NCBI GenBank assembly: GCA_021789795.1
Contig: JAJYJA010000027.1
Coordinates: 1-19,000, forward strand
DNA from: Deltaproteobacteria bacterium
GTDB lineage: Bacteria > Desulfobacterota > Desulfobulbia > Desulfobulbales > VMSU01
Reading direction: 5' to 3'
DNA length: 19,000 nt
A program made the position numbers and the translations under genes. Shown here piece after piece: positions 8,079-16,085 of this stretch (its first letter is position 1; each line of letters starts with the position of its first letter). The notes under the pieces are model-generated. The model did no database searches. It saw nothing but the letters and a program-made list of their open reading frames with translations, and was not told the DNA's origin.

Positions 8079-9086
8079 ATGAACGGGCACGAGGCCCTGC
8101 ACGTCATCGTGCTGGCGGCCGGCAAGGGCACCCGGATGAAGTCCGACCTGGCCAAGGTGCTGCATCCGGTGTTTTTTAAGCCCATGATCCGCCAGGTGCT
8201 GGACGTGGTCTCCGGGCTTGGCCCCCAGTCCACGGTGGTGGTCACCGGCCATCAGGCGGAACGGGTGGAGAAAACCCTGGCTGGCTACCCGTTGACCTTC
8301 GTGCGTCAGGAAGATCAGCGGGGCACCGGGCATGCCGTGCTCTGCACCGAGGCGGCCCTGGCGGGACAAACGGGCACCGCCCTCATCCTGTGCGGCGACA
8401 CCCCCCTGGTGCGGGTCTCGACCCTGCGGGAGATGGTGGCGAGCCACCACCGGCAGGCCGCAGCGATCACGGTGATGACCACCGTGGCCCCTGATCCGAC
8501 CCATTACGGCCGGATCGTGGGAGACGGACAGGGCGGCATCGAGCGGATCGTGGAAGAAAAAGACGCGAGCCCCGAGGAACGGTCGATCTCCGAGATCAAC
8601 GCCGGCATCTACCTGGTCGGGCTCGACCTGCTCTTTGCCGCCTTGCGGCTGGTGGGCAGCGACAACCGTCAAGGGGAGGTCTATCTCACCGACATCGTGG
8701 CTATATCCCGCCGGCAGGGGCGGACGGTGGGCCGTTACCGCTGTCCCGACCCCCTGGAGGTGACCGGGGTCAACTCCAGGGTCGAACTGGCCCAAGCCAA
8801 CCGTGTCATGCGGCAACGCCGCAACCGGGAGCTGATGCTGGCCGGGGTGACCATGATCGACCCGGACTCGATCTGGGTGGCGGACTCGGTGCGGCTCGGC
8901 CGGGACGTAGAGATTCATTCCCATTGCCTGCTGGCCGGGGAGACGGTGGTAGGTTCGGGCTGCCGGATCGAGCCCTTCTGCCACCTGGTCGACTGCCGGA
9001 TAGAAGAAGGCACGGTGGTAAGGTCGTTTTCAGGCGGGCGCCGGGCGGGCCAGACAGGGCCGGATGCCGGTGCTGGCCTCGGTTGA
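8079..9086 (+). CDS. glmU: GlmU-type UDP-N-acetylglucosamine pyrophosphorylase, acetyltransferase domain lacking
   Basis: The N-terminal 240 residues are a sugar-phosphate uridylyltransferase: LAAGKGTRMKSDLAKVLHP (12-30) for nucleotide binding, QRGTGHAV (80-87), CGDTPL (105-110) with the metal-binding aspartate, and TGVNSRVELAQ (229-239). This half makes UDP-GlcNAc from GlcNAc-1-P and UTP. A left-handed beta-helix starts (IDPDSIWVADSVRLGRDVEI, 260-279) but ends after three or four turns in a glycine/arginine-rich tail unlike any hexapeptide repeat. At 335 residues it is roughly 120 short of a typical bifunctional GlmU and lacks the part that acetylates glucosamine-1-P. I read the other two frames downstream and found no continuation of the helix. 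It may be a natural single-domain enzyme or a truncated gene; the uridylyltransferase half looks intact. The ribosome site is weak. Confidence 0.82.
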   Translation: MNGHEALHVIVLAAGKGTRMKSDLAKVLHPVFFKPMIRQVLDVVSGLGPQSTVVVTGHQAERVEKTLAGYPLTFVRQEDQRGTGHAVLCTEAALAGQTGTALILCGDTPLVRVSTLREMVASHHRQAAAITVMTTVAPDPTHYGRIVGDGQGGIERIVEEKDASPEERSISEINAGIYLVGLDLLFAALRLVGSDNRQGEVYLTDIVAISRRQGRTVGRYRCPDPLEVTGVNSRVELAQANRVMRQRRNRELMLAGVTMIDPDSIWVADSVRLGRDVEIHSHCLLAGETVVGSGCRIEPFCHLVDCRIEEGTVVRSFSGGRRAGQTGPDAGAGLG

Positions 9087-9151
9087 TACCTTGTTGTCTC
9101 ACAAAGATGAACTGACCGTTCAGGTGTCCTGGGCGGGAAAAGGAGCGGAGC

Positions 9152-9445
9152 ATGGAAGGGATGAATCTTAAGAAGCTGGAAGCGGTGGTGGAGAAGATGC
9201 TGGCCAACATGCAGGAGTTAAGGCGTGACAACGCCGAGCTTAAGACCCAGTTGGCGAACCGAAACAGCAAGATCGAGGAGTTGGAGGGCACCATTCAGGG
9301 CCTGGCCGCCAATCAGGAGGAGGTGAGCAGCCGGGTGACCGGGCTCATCTCCTCCATCGAGGAATGGGAACGTTCGTTAGAAGACGGGACGGAAGCCGAG
9401 ATGCGCGAGCCCCGAGGCGGGGGCTTGTTCAGCATGGGGGAGTGA
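9152..9445 (+). CDS. ZapB-like small coiled-coil protein
   Basis: This 97-residue protein is almost entirely a predicted coiled coil from about residue 5 to 78, with a Leu/Ile heptad pattern (KKLEAVVEKM, RRDNAELKTQ, SKIEELEGTI) and a SRVTGLISSIEEWE segment. The last 20 residues are Gly/Arg-rich and probably disordered. Small coiled coils of this pattern lie just before zapA in many proteobacteria and are annotated as ZapB-like cell-division proteins. The similarity is from memory and the sequence is low in information. AGGAG stands 6 nt before the chosen ATG; a second ATG three codons in is also possible. The next gene, zapA, starts 61 nt downstream, which supports a divisome role. Confidence 0.75.
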   Translation: MEGMNLKKLEAVVEKMLANMQELRRDNAELKTQLANRNSKIEELEGTIQGLAANQEEVSSRVTGLISSIEEWERSLEDGTEAEMREPRGGGLFSMGE

Positions 9446-9457
9446 GGAGAAAACACC

Positions 9458-9486
9458 TTGCCACCCCTTCCAGATTCTGGTAACAC
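9458..9486 (+). promoter_or_regulatory. Candidate sigma-70 promoter for zapA and the 6S RNA
   Basis: TTGCCA (9458-9463; 5 of 6 to consensus) is followed after exactly 17 nt by TAACAC (9481-9486; 3 of 6), preceded by TGG, an extended -10 feature. Transcription would begin near 9493, giving zapA a very short leader. The -10 match is poor, so confidence is low. Confidence 0.28.
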
Positions 9487-9506
9487 AGTAGCTACGGGTA
9501 TCGGTC

Positions 9507-9791
9507 TTGGAACGGTTGGTCAAGTTTGATATCCTGGGGCAGGAATACCCCCTCTACACCGACGCCCCTGAGGACGACGTGCGCGAGATTCTCGACTTGG
9601 TCAAGAATCAAATCGAGGCCCACGCCCGGTCGTCGCACGCCCCCTTGTCGATCAAGATCGCGGTGCTGGTCACCTTGAACATGGCGGCCAAATACGTGCG
9701 CCTTAAGCGCGATCACGAACGGTTGCGACGGCGGGAAGACCAGGCAGTGGAACAACTGGTGGCCAGGATCGAGGAGGAGGCGACTCAGTGA
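9507..9791 (+). CDS. zapA: Cell division protein ZapA
   Basis: This 94-residue protein belongs to the FtsZ-ring stabiliser family. The N-terminal globular part has the typical VKFDILGQEYPLYTDAPEDD (5-24), then a helix (DLVKNQIEAH) and the characteristic SIKIAVLVTLNMAAKYVRLK. A C-terminal coiled coil (residues 65-94) should make the antiparallel dimer/tetramer. It acts in the cytoplasm at the division site by cross-bridging FtsZ filaments. The start must be this TTG: an in-frame TAG lies six codons upstream and no ATG or GTG fits. Only a poor ribosome site (GGGTATCGG) is seen. The preceding ZapB-like gene and the following candidate 6S RNA match the arrangement known around zapA in gammaproteobacteria. 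Confidence 0.9.
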   Translation: MERLVKFDILGQEYPLYTDAPEDDVREILDLVKNQIEAHARSSHAPLSIKIAVLVTLNMAAKYVRLKRDHERLRRREDQAVEQLVARIEEEATQ

Positions 9792-9897
9792 GGCCGGGAC
9801 GCCTACCGTAAAAAAACCAAGGGTTGCTGATCTCACAAAAGATCGCCGATGGTTAAGACATGCAAAGCGCGCGGGTATGTTTTGCGAGTGGAGAGTG

Positions 9898-9939
9898 GAG
9901 GCCATACCTAGGCCTCAAGGTGGTTGGTTAAGTTGAGGC
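9898..9939 (+). repeat. Two mutually exclusive hairpins just before the 6S RNA candidate
   Basis: GAGGCC (9898-9903) can pair with GGCCTC (9911-9916). The same GCCTCAA (9912-9918) can instead pair with TTGAGGC (9933-9939). The two stems share one arm and cannot form together. They may be part of a 6S precursor leader, a weak zapA terminator, or coincidence. No T-run follows. The rest of the zapA to 6S gap (9792-9897) shows no other feature. Confidence 0.4.
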
Positions 9940-10122
9940 GGTTTCCCCTGCCTTGTTCGTGATTGCCAGAATTTCCGAGCCGTTTATTCGTCTAAGGGTT
10001 CCTCCGCTGTCTTGGGAAAGGAATATCCCCTGCGGGCGACATTCCTCGAAAGAGGCACGAGCATTGCCCACCTAACGAAAGTTAGGTTCGGATGAACTGG
10101 AACACGGCAGTGGCGGGGGATT
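9940..10122 (+). ncRNA. ssrS: Candidate 6S RNA
   Basis: The RNA would be about 182 nt, the usual length, directly downstream of zapA as in gammaproteobacteria. 6S RNA binds the sigma-70 RNA polymerase holoenzyme as an open-promoter mimic. A closing stem pairs TTCCCCTGCC (9943-9952) with GGCAG...GGGGGA (10106-10120) around a 4-nt bulge. CCGAGCCGTTTATT (9975-9988) closely resembles the GAGCCGATATTTC of E. coli 6S. The apical arm has GGGTTCCT (9996-10003) pairing with AGGAA-TAT-CCC (10019-10029), with the conserved CTCCGC at its tip. On the 3' side, GCGGGCGACATTC and a small hairpin CCTAAC-GAAA-GTTAGG (10071-10086) match the E. coli layout. Exact ends are unknown. The call rests on manual folding and remembered conserved blocks, not a covariance search. 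Confidence 0.7.
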
Positions 10123-10725
10123 TATCAATAATCCTGAGACGGTTTCCGCAGATGCGGAACGGCGCTCACGGTTGATATAGACGGTGGCTCCGAAGTCTGG
10201 GAGCGGGTTGGCGTCGAGATGAGACGACGTTGTGTTGCTTCTCTGGTCAGGAGACGGCACGATAAGCATATATGGTTCCCAGGGAGCAAGGAGTATCCTC
10301 GTTTGGATAGATAGTCCCGCCTCCCGGCACTGCCATTTCTCATCCTCCGCATCAAGCCCCTGCCTTCCGGGCGGGTTGGCGATGCCCCCCGCCCCGCAGG
10401 GCGGCCTTACCTGAGCCGCCCCGGGCGCGACTGCCCCTGACGCTCAGGGGGCCTTCCGTCTGTTTCCCTCCCTAAGCCGTAACCCGTCTTAAAGATTGCC
10501 GGCGTCGCCAAAAGACCGATCTGCTACGACGCGGGACGGTTTACATGCCGGCCCTTTTGCTTAGCCAGCGGCTCGCTTTTGCTAGAGATCATCATCGCTT
10601 TCTTCGCACAACAGACGACGTTTTCTGATCTTGCCCGCCTACGGGCGATATCCCAACCAAGCCGTTCAAGAAGGCTGGCCAACAACTCCCGTTGGGACAC
10701 GGAGTTGATAACCTAAGGAAATAAC
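10123..10725 (+). other. 600-nt non-coding region between 6S RNA and RNase Y
   Basis: No frame here has coding character or a ribosome site at its start, and no tRNA fold was found. It holds several GC-rich hairpins. CCGCCC-CGCA-GGGCGG (10389-10404) is a perfect 6-bp stem. CCCCTGA-CGC-TCAGGGG (10434-10450) is a 7-bp stem followed by CCTTCCGTCTGTTT, which could be a weak terminator. A stem between GCGTCG and CGACGC lies near 10502-10531. The right end must contain the rny promoter and leader, but I see no convincing -35/-10 pair; AAGGA lies 6 nt before the rny start. No remnant of a formyltetrahydrofolate cyclo-ligase gene, which follows 6S RNA in some bacteria, was recognised. Confidence 0.55.
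10433..10452 (+). terminator. GC-rich hairpin, possible terminator of the zapA-6S transcript
   Basis: CCCCTGA and TCAGGGG form a 7-bp stem with a CGC loop. The following stretch CTTCCGTCTGTTT is pyrimidine-rich but has no long T-run. It is the most stable simple hairpin between 6S RNA and rny, so it may end transcripts from the left. A dispersed palindromic repeat is an alternative. Confidence 0.35.
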
Positions 10726-12285
10726 GTGGAAATAATAACGATTGGACTAGAGGTAGCCACCCTGGGCATAGGGGTGGCCGGGGGGATGTTTCTCCAGCGG
10801 CGGCTGGCGGCGGCCAGCGCCGAAAACGCCGCCGAGCAGGCCAGAAAGATGGTGGCCGACGCCCTGGCCGAGGCGGAGCGTCTGCGGCAGGACGCCATGC
10901 TCAAGGCCAAGGAGGACGTTTACAAGGCCAAGAAGGAGGCGGACGAGGAGATCAAGAATCGCAGCGCCGAACTGAAGGGCGAGGAGAAGCGTTTTTCCCA
11001 GAAGCTTGAGCAGATCGAGCGCAAGATCGATCTCTTGGACAAGCGCGAGGTCGATCTCCTGCAAAAGGAGAAGGCCTTCACCCAGCAGGAAGGCGATCTG
11101 GCCAAGCGGCAGAAGGAGATCGAGGCCCTGATCAACGAGCAGCGCACCAAGCTGGAAAACATCGCCGGCATCACCCGCGAGGAGGCCCAGAAACGCCTGG
11201 TGGAGAGCATCGAGAGCGAGGCCCGGATGCAGGCCGCCAAAGAGGTGGTGCGGATCGAAAACGAGATGAAACTTGCCGCCGACCGCAAGGCCAAGAATAT
11301 CCTGGCGCTCGCCATCTCGCGCTACGCCGGGGAGTACGTGGCCGAGAAGACGGTCTCCATCGTGCCCCTGCCCAACGAGGAGATGAAGGGCCGGATCATT
11401 GGCCGCGAGGGCCGCAACATCCGGGCCATCGAGGCGGCGACCGGCATCGACATCATCATCGACGACACCCCGGAGGCGGTGATCCTCTCCGGCTTCAACC
11501 CGGTGCGGCGGGAGGTGGCCCGGCAGGCGATGGAGCGCTTGATCGCCGACGGCCGCATCCACCCGGCCCGCATCGAGGAGATCGTGGAGAAGGTGGGCAA
11601 GGAGATGGAGAACAACCTGCGCGAGGCCGGCGAACAGGCCACCTTCGACGTTGGGGTGCACGGGATGAACCACGAGCTGATCATGCTCCTGGGCCGCCTT
11701 AAGTACCGGACCAGCTACGGGCAGAGCGTCCTCTTGCACTCGCTGGAGGTGGCCTTCCTGTGCGGGGTGATGGCCGCCGAGCTGGGCCTGGACGTCAAGC
11801 AGGCGAAACGGGCCGGGCTGTTGCACGACATCGGCAAGGCGGTGGATCACGAGGTCGAGGGCTCGCACGCCATCATTGGCCGCGACCTGGCCCGCAAGTA
11901 CGGGGAATCGCCGGAGGTGGTGCATGCCATCGGCGCCCATCACGAGGACCTGGAGCCGGAGAGCGTGCTTGACATCCTGGTGCAGTCCGCCGACTCCCTG
12001 TCCGGGGCCCGGCCCGGGGCCCGGCGCGAGATGCTGGAGTCCTACGTCAAGCGCCTAGAAGACCTGGAGCGTTTGGCCAACGGCTTCAAGGGGGTGGAGA
12101 AATCCTTCGCCATCCAGGCGGGCCGCGAGGTGCGGGTCATCGTCGATAGCTCCCAGGTGAAGGACGTGGAGACCTCCATGCTGGGCAAGGACATCGCCAA
12201 GAAGATCGAGGAGACCATGACCTACCCCGGCCAGATCCGGGTGACGGTGATCCGCGAGACCCGCTCGGTCGAGTACGCCAAATAA
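10726..12285 (+). CDS. rny: Ribonuclease Y
   Basis: This 519-residue membrane-anchored endoribonuclease would start mRNA decay. A single N-terminal membrane segment (residues 3-24) is followed by a long coiled coil (about 28-190), a KH RNA-binding domain with GRIIGREGRNIRAIE (222-236) and an HD phosphohydrolase domain with HSLEVA (338-343) and LLHDIGKAVDHE (365-376), which supply the metal ligands. Length and order match the family. Translation starts at GTG, with AAGGA 6 nt upstream; the next Met codons are inside or after the membrane anchor. tyrS follows 14 nt after the stop, so both are probably in one operon. All catalytic residues expected of the HD motif are present. Confidence 0.96.
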   Translation: MEIITIGLEVATLGIGVAGGMFLQRRLAAASAENAAEQARKMVADALAEAERLRQDAMLKAKEDVYKAKKEADEEIKNRSAELKGEEKRFSQKLEQIERKIDLLDKREVDLLQKEKAFTQQEGDLAKRQKEIEALINEQRTKLENIAGITREEAQKRLVESIESEARMQAAKEVVRIENEMKLAADRKAKNILALAISRYAGEYVAEKTVSIVPLPNEEMKGRIIGREGRNIRAIEAATGIDIIIDDTPEAVILSGFNPVRREVARQAMERLIADGRIHPARIEEIVEKVGKEMENNLREAGEQATFDVGVHGMNHELIMLLGRLKYRTSYGQSVLLHSLEVAFLCGVMAAELGLDVKQAKRAGLLHDIGKAVDHEVEGSHAIIGRDLARKYGESPEVVHAIGAHHEDLEPESVLDILVQSADSLSGARPGARREMLESYVKRLEDLERLANGFKGVEKSFAIQAGREVRVIVDSSQVKDVETSMLGKDIAKKIEETMTYPGQIRVTVIRETRSVEYAK

Positions 12286-12299
12286 GGGAGGTGACGGCG

Positions 12300-13514
<1,215 letters not shown>

Positions 13515-13591
13515 GCCATAGCCCCACCTCCGGCTAGCACTGGCCGGCTATTCCCCGCCATTGACCTCCAACATTTAAGTCCTGTTTGCCC

Positions 13592-14869
13592 ATGAACCAC
13601 GAGCAGGCGCTTGAGTTCGACCGGCGCCACATCTGGCACCCCTACACCTCGCCCACCCAACCCCTGCCGGTCTATCAGGTGGCGAGCGCCTCGGGCGTCA
13701 GGCTTAAGCTTGCCGATGGCCGGGAGCTGGTGGACGGCATGTCCTCCTGGTGGTGCGCCATTCACGGTTACAACCACCCGGTGCTAAACGAGGCCCTGGC
13801 GCGGCAGGCCGGGAGGATGGCCCACGTCATGTTCGGCGGCCTCACCCACCAGCCGGCGATCGAGCTGGCCCGCCGGCTGGTGGACATCAGCCCCGCCCCC
13901 TTGAACCGGGTCTTTTTCTGCGACAGCGGCTCGGTGGCGGTGGAGGTGGCGATCAAGATGGCCATCCAGTCCTGGGTCAACCAGGGCCAGCCGGACAAGA
14001 CCCGCCTGCTGACCATCCGGCACGGCTATCACGGCGATACCTTCGCGGCGATGGCGGTCAGCGACCCGGAGACCGGGATGCACCACCGCTTCCGGGGCGT
14101 CCTGGCCCAGCAGCTCTTCGCCGAGGCCCCGGCCAGCGCCAGCGGGGAGTGGCGGGAGTCGGACATCGCCAGCCTGCAAGGCCTGATCGCCGGCCATCAC
14201 CGGCAACTGGCGGCAGTGATCCTGGAGCCCATCGTCCAGGGGGCGGGCGGGATGCGCTTCTACGCCCCGGAGTTCCTACGCCGGGTGCGCGCCCTCTGCG
14301 ATCAATACCAGGTACTCCTGATTGCCGACGAGATCGCCACCGGCTTTGGCCGCACCGGACGGCTGTTCGCCTGCGAGCACGCCGGCGTCAGCCCGGACAT
14401 CATGTGCCTGGGCAAGGCGATCACCGGCGGCTATCTGAGTTTTGCCGCCACCCTGACCACGGAGGCGGTGGGCCGGGCCATCGGCCAGGCGGGCGGGGTA
14501 TTCATGCACGGCCCCACCTTCATGGCCAACCCCTTGGCCTGCGCCGTGGCCGAGGCCAGCATCGACCTGCTCCTGGCCTCCGACTGGCAGGCGAACGTCC
14601 GCCGCGTCGAGGCTGGTCTGCGCCAGGGGCTGGCGCCCTGCCGGGAGCTGCCCGCCGTGGCCGAGGTGCGGGTCATGGGCGCCATCGGGGTGGTGGAGAT
14701 GCGCGAGCCGGTCGATCTGGCAACGATCCAGGCCCGCTTCGTGGACCGGGGGGTCTGGCTTCGGCCCTTCGGCAGGCTGGTCTATACCATGCCGCCTTAT
14801 GTGATTGACGACGTTGACCTCGCCTTCCTCACCGGCCAGATGACGGCGGTGCTCTCCGAGCAGTCCTGA
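13592..14869 (+). CDS. bioA: Adenosylmethionine--8-amino-7-oxononanoate aminotransferase
   Basis: This 425-residue fold-type I PLP enzyme makes 7,8-diaminopelargonate from 8-amino-7-oxononanoate, usually with S-adenosylmethionine as amino donor, in biotin synthesis. BioA marks are WHPYTSP (16-22), DGMSSWWCAIHGYNHP (48-63), RHGYHGDT (143-150), ADEIATGFGRTG (245-256) and the PLP lysine K275 in CLGKAITGGYLS. GPTFMANPLACA (307-318) is also typical. The length matches E. coli BioA. The ATG has no good ribosome site; a TTG two codons upstream is possible. It lies 77 nt after tyrS, and no other biotin synthesis gene is in the window. The product supplies the cofactor used by the carboxylase operon on the other side of the window. 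DapA-like or lysine-donor variants cannot be excluded by sequence alone. Confidence 0.93.
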   Translation: MNHEQALEFDRRHIWHPYTSPTQPLPVYQVASASGVRLKLADGRELVDGMSSWWCAIHGYNHPVLNEALARQAGRMAHVMFGGLTHQPAIELARRLVDISPAPLNRVFFCDSGSVAVEVAIKMAIQSWVNQGQPDKTRLLTIRHGYHGDTFAAMAVSDPETGMHHRFRGVLAQQLFAEAPASASGEWRESDIASLQGLIAGHHRQLAAVILEPIVQGAGGMRFYAPEFLRRVRALCDQYQVLLIADEIATGFGRTGRLFACEHAGVSPDIMCLGKAITGGYLSFAATLTTEAVGRAIGQAGGVFMHGPTFMANPLACAVAEASIDLLLASDWQANVRRVEAGLRQGLAPCRELPAVAEVRVMGAIGVVEMREPVDLATIQARFVDRGVWLRPFGRLVYTMPPYVIDDVDLAFLTGQMTAVLSEQS

Positions 14870-14974
14870 TCCTTCCGCCTGGCGCCTCCGGCAATCGCTT
14901 GGGTCTCTTCGATAATAAGCTCGTAACTTCCTGCGACAATTTGCCCTATTGCGCTCCCCTCCCCTAATGATACA

Positions 14975-15016
14975 TTGTGCCACCAAATGGCGCCGGGGAA
15001 CCGGTATTGGGCACAA
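14975..15016 (+). promoter_or_regulatory. Nested stem-loop in the leader of the cytochrome gene
   Basis: TTGTGC (14975-14980) pairs with GCACAA (15011-15016), CCAA (14983-14986) with TTGG (15007-15010), and CCGG (14993-14996) with CCGG (15001-15004) around a GGAA loop. The structure ends 7 nt before the strong ribosome site AGGAGGT (15024-15030). No T-run follows, so it is more likely an mRNA-stabilising or translation-modulating leader hairpin than a terminator. The pairing is visible; the role is inferred. The rest of the 167-nt gap after bioA shows no clear promoter. Confidence 0.45.
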
Positions 15017-15036
15017 TAAAATCAGGAGGTTCGGCA

Positions 15037-15882
15037 ATGGAAGAGAATCAGGTTGCAGATTGTGGCGTTTCGCGGCGGTCCTTTTTGACCACCAGCGGTA
15101 AGTTGCTGGCGGGGGCGGCCATCGCCTCGTCGGTATTGGCGGCCAAGGCCGACAAGGCCCATGCTTATCCGGTCAACAACAAGGAGCACTACGACTACGT
15201 CCCGCTCGACCCGGCCAAGGTGGGGCAGATCGCTTACGAGAATTACGCCAAGCGTTGGTGCGCCTCCTCGGTGATCGCCGGGCTGGTCAGCGAACTGGCG
15301 GTCAAGGCGGGCGGGAGTTGGAAGACCTTCCCCATCGACGCCATGCGCTGGGCCCACGGCGGGTTTGCCGGCTGGGGCGCCCTGTGCGGCACCCTGACCG
15401 GGGCGGGCACGATCATCGGCTTCTGCACCCCGGACACCGACATCGCCGAGGCAATGTGCAACGACCTGGCCTTCTTTTACTCCTACACCGACCTGCCGGC
15501 CTATACCCCGGCCAAAAATTTATTGGCCGACATCAACCACAAGACCATCTCCAGCACCCCCATCTGCCACATCTCGGTGGGACGCTGGATGCGGGCGGAG
15601 GGGGCGGAGTTCCTGAGCAAGGAGCGGGCCGAGCGCTGCGCCCGGGTCGCCGCCGACATCGCCATCGAGACGGTCGCCATGCTGAACGCCTGGAAGAAGG
15701 ATGGCAAGTACACGCCCAAGCATCAGCCGCTGTTCAACGTGCTGGCCAACGGCATCACCTCCCAGAACAACTGCATGGACTGTCATGGCCAGCACGTGCC
15801 GGCCGCAGAAGCAACCTATCCGACCATCAAGACCACCGAGGCGGCCAAGTGCTCTCCCACCCCCAAGGACGGTAAGGAGTAA
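15037..15882 (+). CDS. Tat-exported split-Soret-type cytochrome c
   Basis: This 281-residue protein begins with a twin-arginine signal (SRRSFLTTSGKLLAGAAIASS, residues 12-32, likely cleaved after AHA at 43), so it is folded with cofactors before export to the periplasm. The mature part fits the split-Soret cytochrome family of sulfate reducers, with conserved cysteines at RWCASSVIAGL (72-82), WGALCGTLTGAG (113-124), GFCTPDTD, EAMCNDLAFFY (139-148), TPICHISVGRWM (174-185) and a C-terminal haem-binding CMDCH (246-250). The characterised Desulfovibrio protein is a dimer with stacked haems and an iron-sulfur site; only one canonical CxxCH is seen here, so the haem count per chain is uncertain. 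Its electron partners are unknown. A strong ribosome site AGGAGGT lies 6 nt before the ATG. It is a single-gene unit. Confidence 0.88.
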   Translation: MEENQVADCGVSRRSFLTTSGKLLAGAAIASSVLAAKADKAHAYPVNNKEHYDYVPLDPAKVGQIAYENYAKRWCASSVIAGLVSELAVKAGGSWKTFPIDAMRWAHGGFAGWGALCGTLTGAGTIIGFCTPDTDIAEAMCNDLAFFYSYTDLPAYTPAKNLLADINHKTISSTPICHISVGRWMRAEGAEFLSKERAERCARVAADIAIETVAMLNAWKKDGKYTPKHQPLFNVLANGITSQNNCMDCHGQHVPAAEATYPTIKTTEAAKCSPTPKDGKE

Positions 15883-15906
15883 GTTTCCTCTGGGGTTCAT
15901 GTTGCA

Positions 15907-15943
15907 TCAGGGGGACGTTGGCCGTCAGAACGATTCCCCCTGA
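15907..15943 (+). terminator. Hairpin after the cytochrome gene
   Basis: TCAGGGGGA (15907-15915) pairs perfectly with TCCCCCTGA (15935-15943), and CGTT/AACG extend the stem inside after a 2-nt bulge. It stands 24 nt after the stop codon. The following sequence is CCCTTCATTG without a T-run, so as an intrinsic terminator it is imperfect; it may protect the 3' end of the mRNA. Confidence 0.5.
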
Positions 15944-15973
15944 CCCTTCATTGCCCGGCTCCACCCCAATTTT

Positions 15974-16015
15974 TCCCAAAACAACCAAGACCCGCAAGGC
16001 GTTATACGGGTCTTG
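15974..16015 (-). terminator. Terminator of the binding-protein gene
   Basis: Read on the minus strand, CAAGACCCG (from 16015) pairs perfectly over 9 bp with CGGGTCTTG (to 15986) around a 12-nt loop. It is followed by GGTTGTTTTGGGAAAAATT. It lies about 70 nt downstream of the binding-protein stop. The stem is strong; the T-stretch is interrupted. It also separates two convergent genes. Confidence 0.6.
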
Positions 16016-16085
16016 CGTCAACGATCTCCACCCCTCCCGCCGCAGATTTACTCCTCCTGGCGGCGCCGCGCCTGATCCTGGCAGT

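Noticed and set aside
10125..10414. Short frames of 60-76 codons in the gap between 6S RNA and rny
   Set aside because: No ribosome sites, Ser/Pro/Arg-rich composition, and neither strand gives a recognisable protein.
10390..10460. CRISPR-like or tandem repeat array
   Set aside because: The GC-rich stems are individual palindromes of different sequence, with no regular repeat-spacer pattern anywhere in the window.
10747..11943. A 398-codon minus-strand frame opposite RNase Y
   Set aside because: Its Leu/His/Asp-rich sequence is the reverse image of the coiled coil, and RNase Y is unmistakable on the other strand.
13750..14808. A 352-codon plus-strand frame overlapping bioA
   Set aside because: Arg/Pro/Gly-rich off-frame translation of bioA without any motif or ribosome site.
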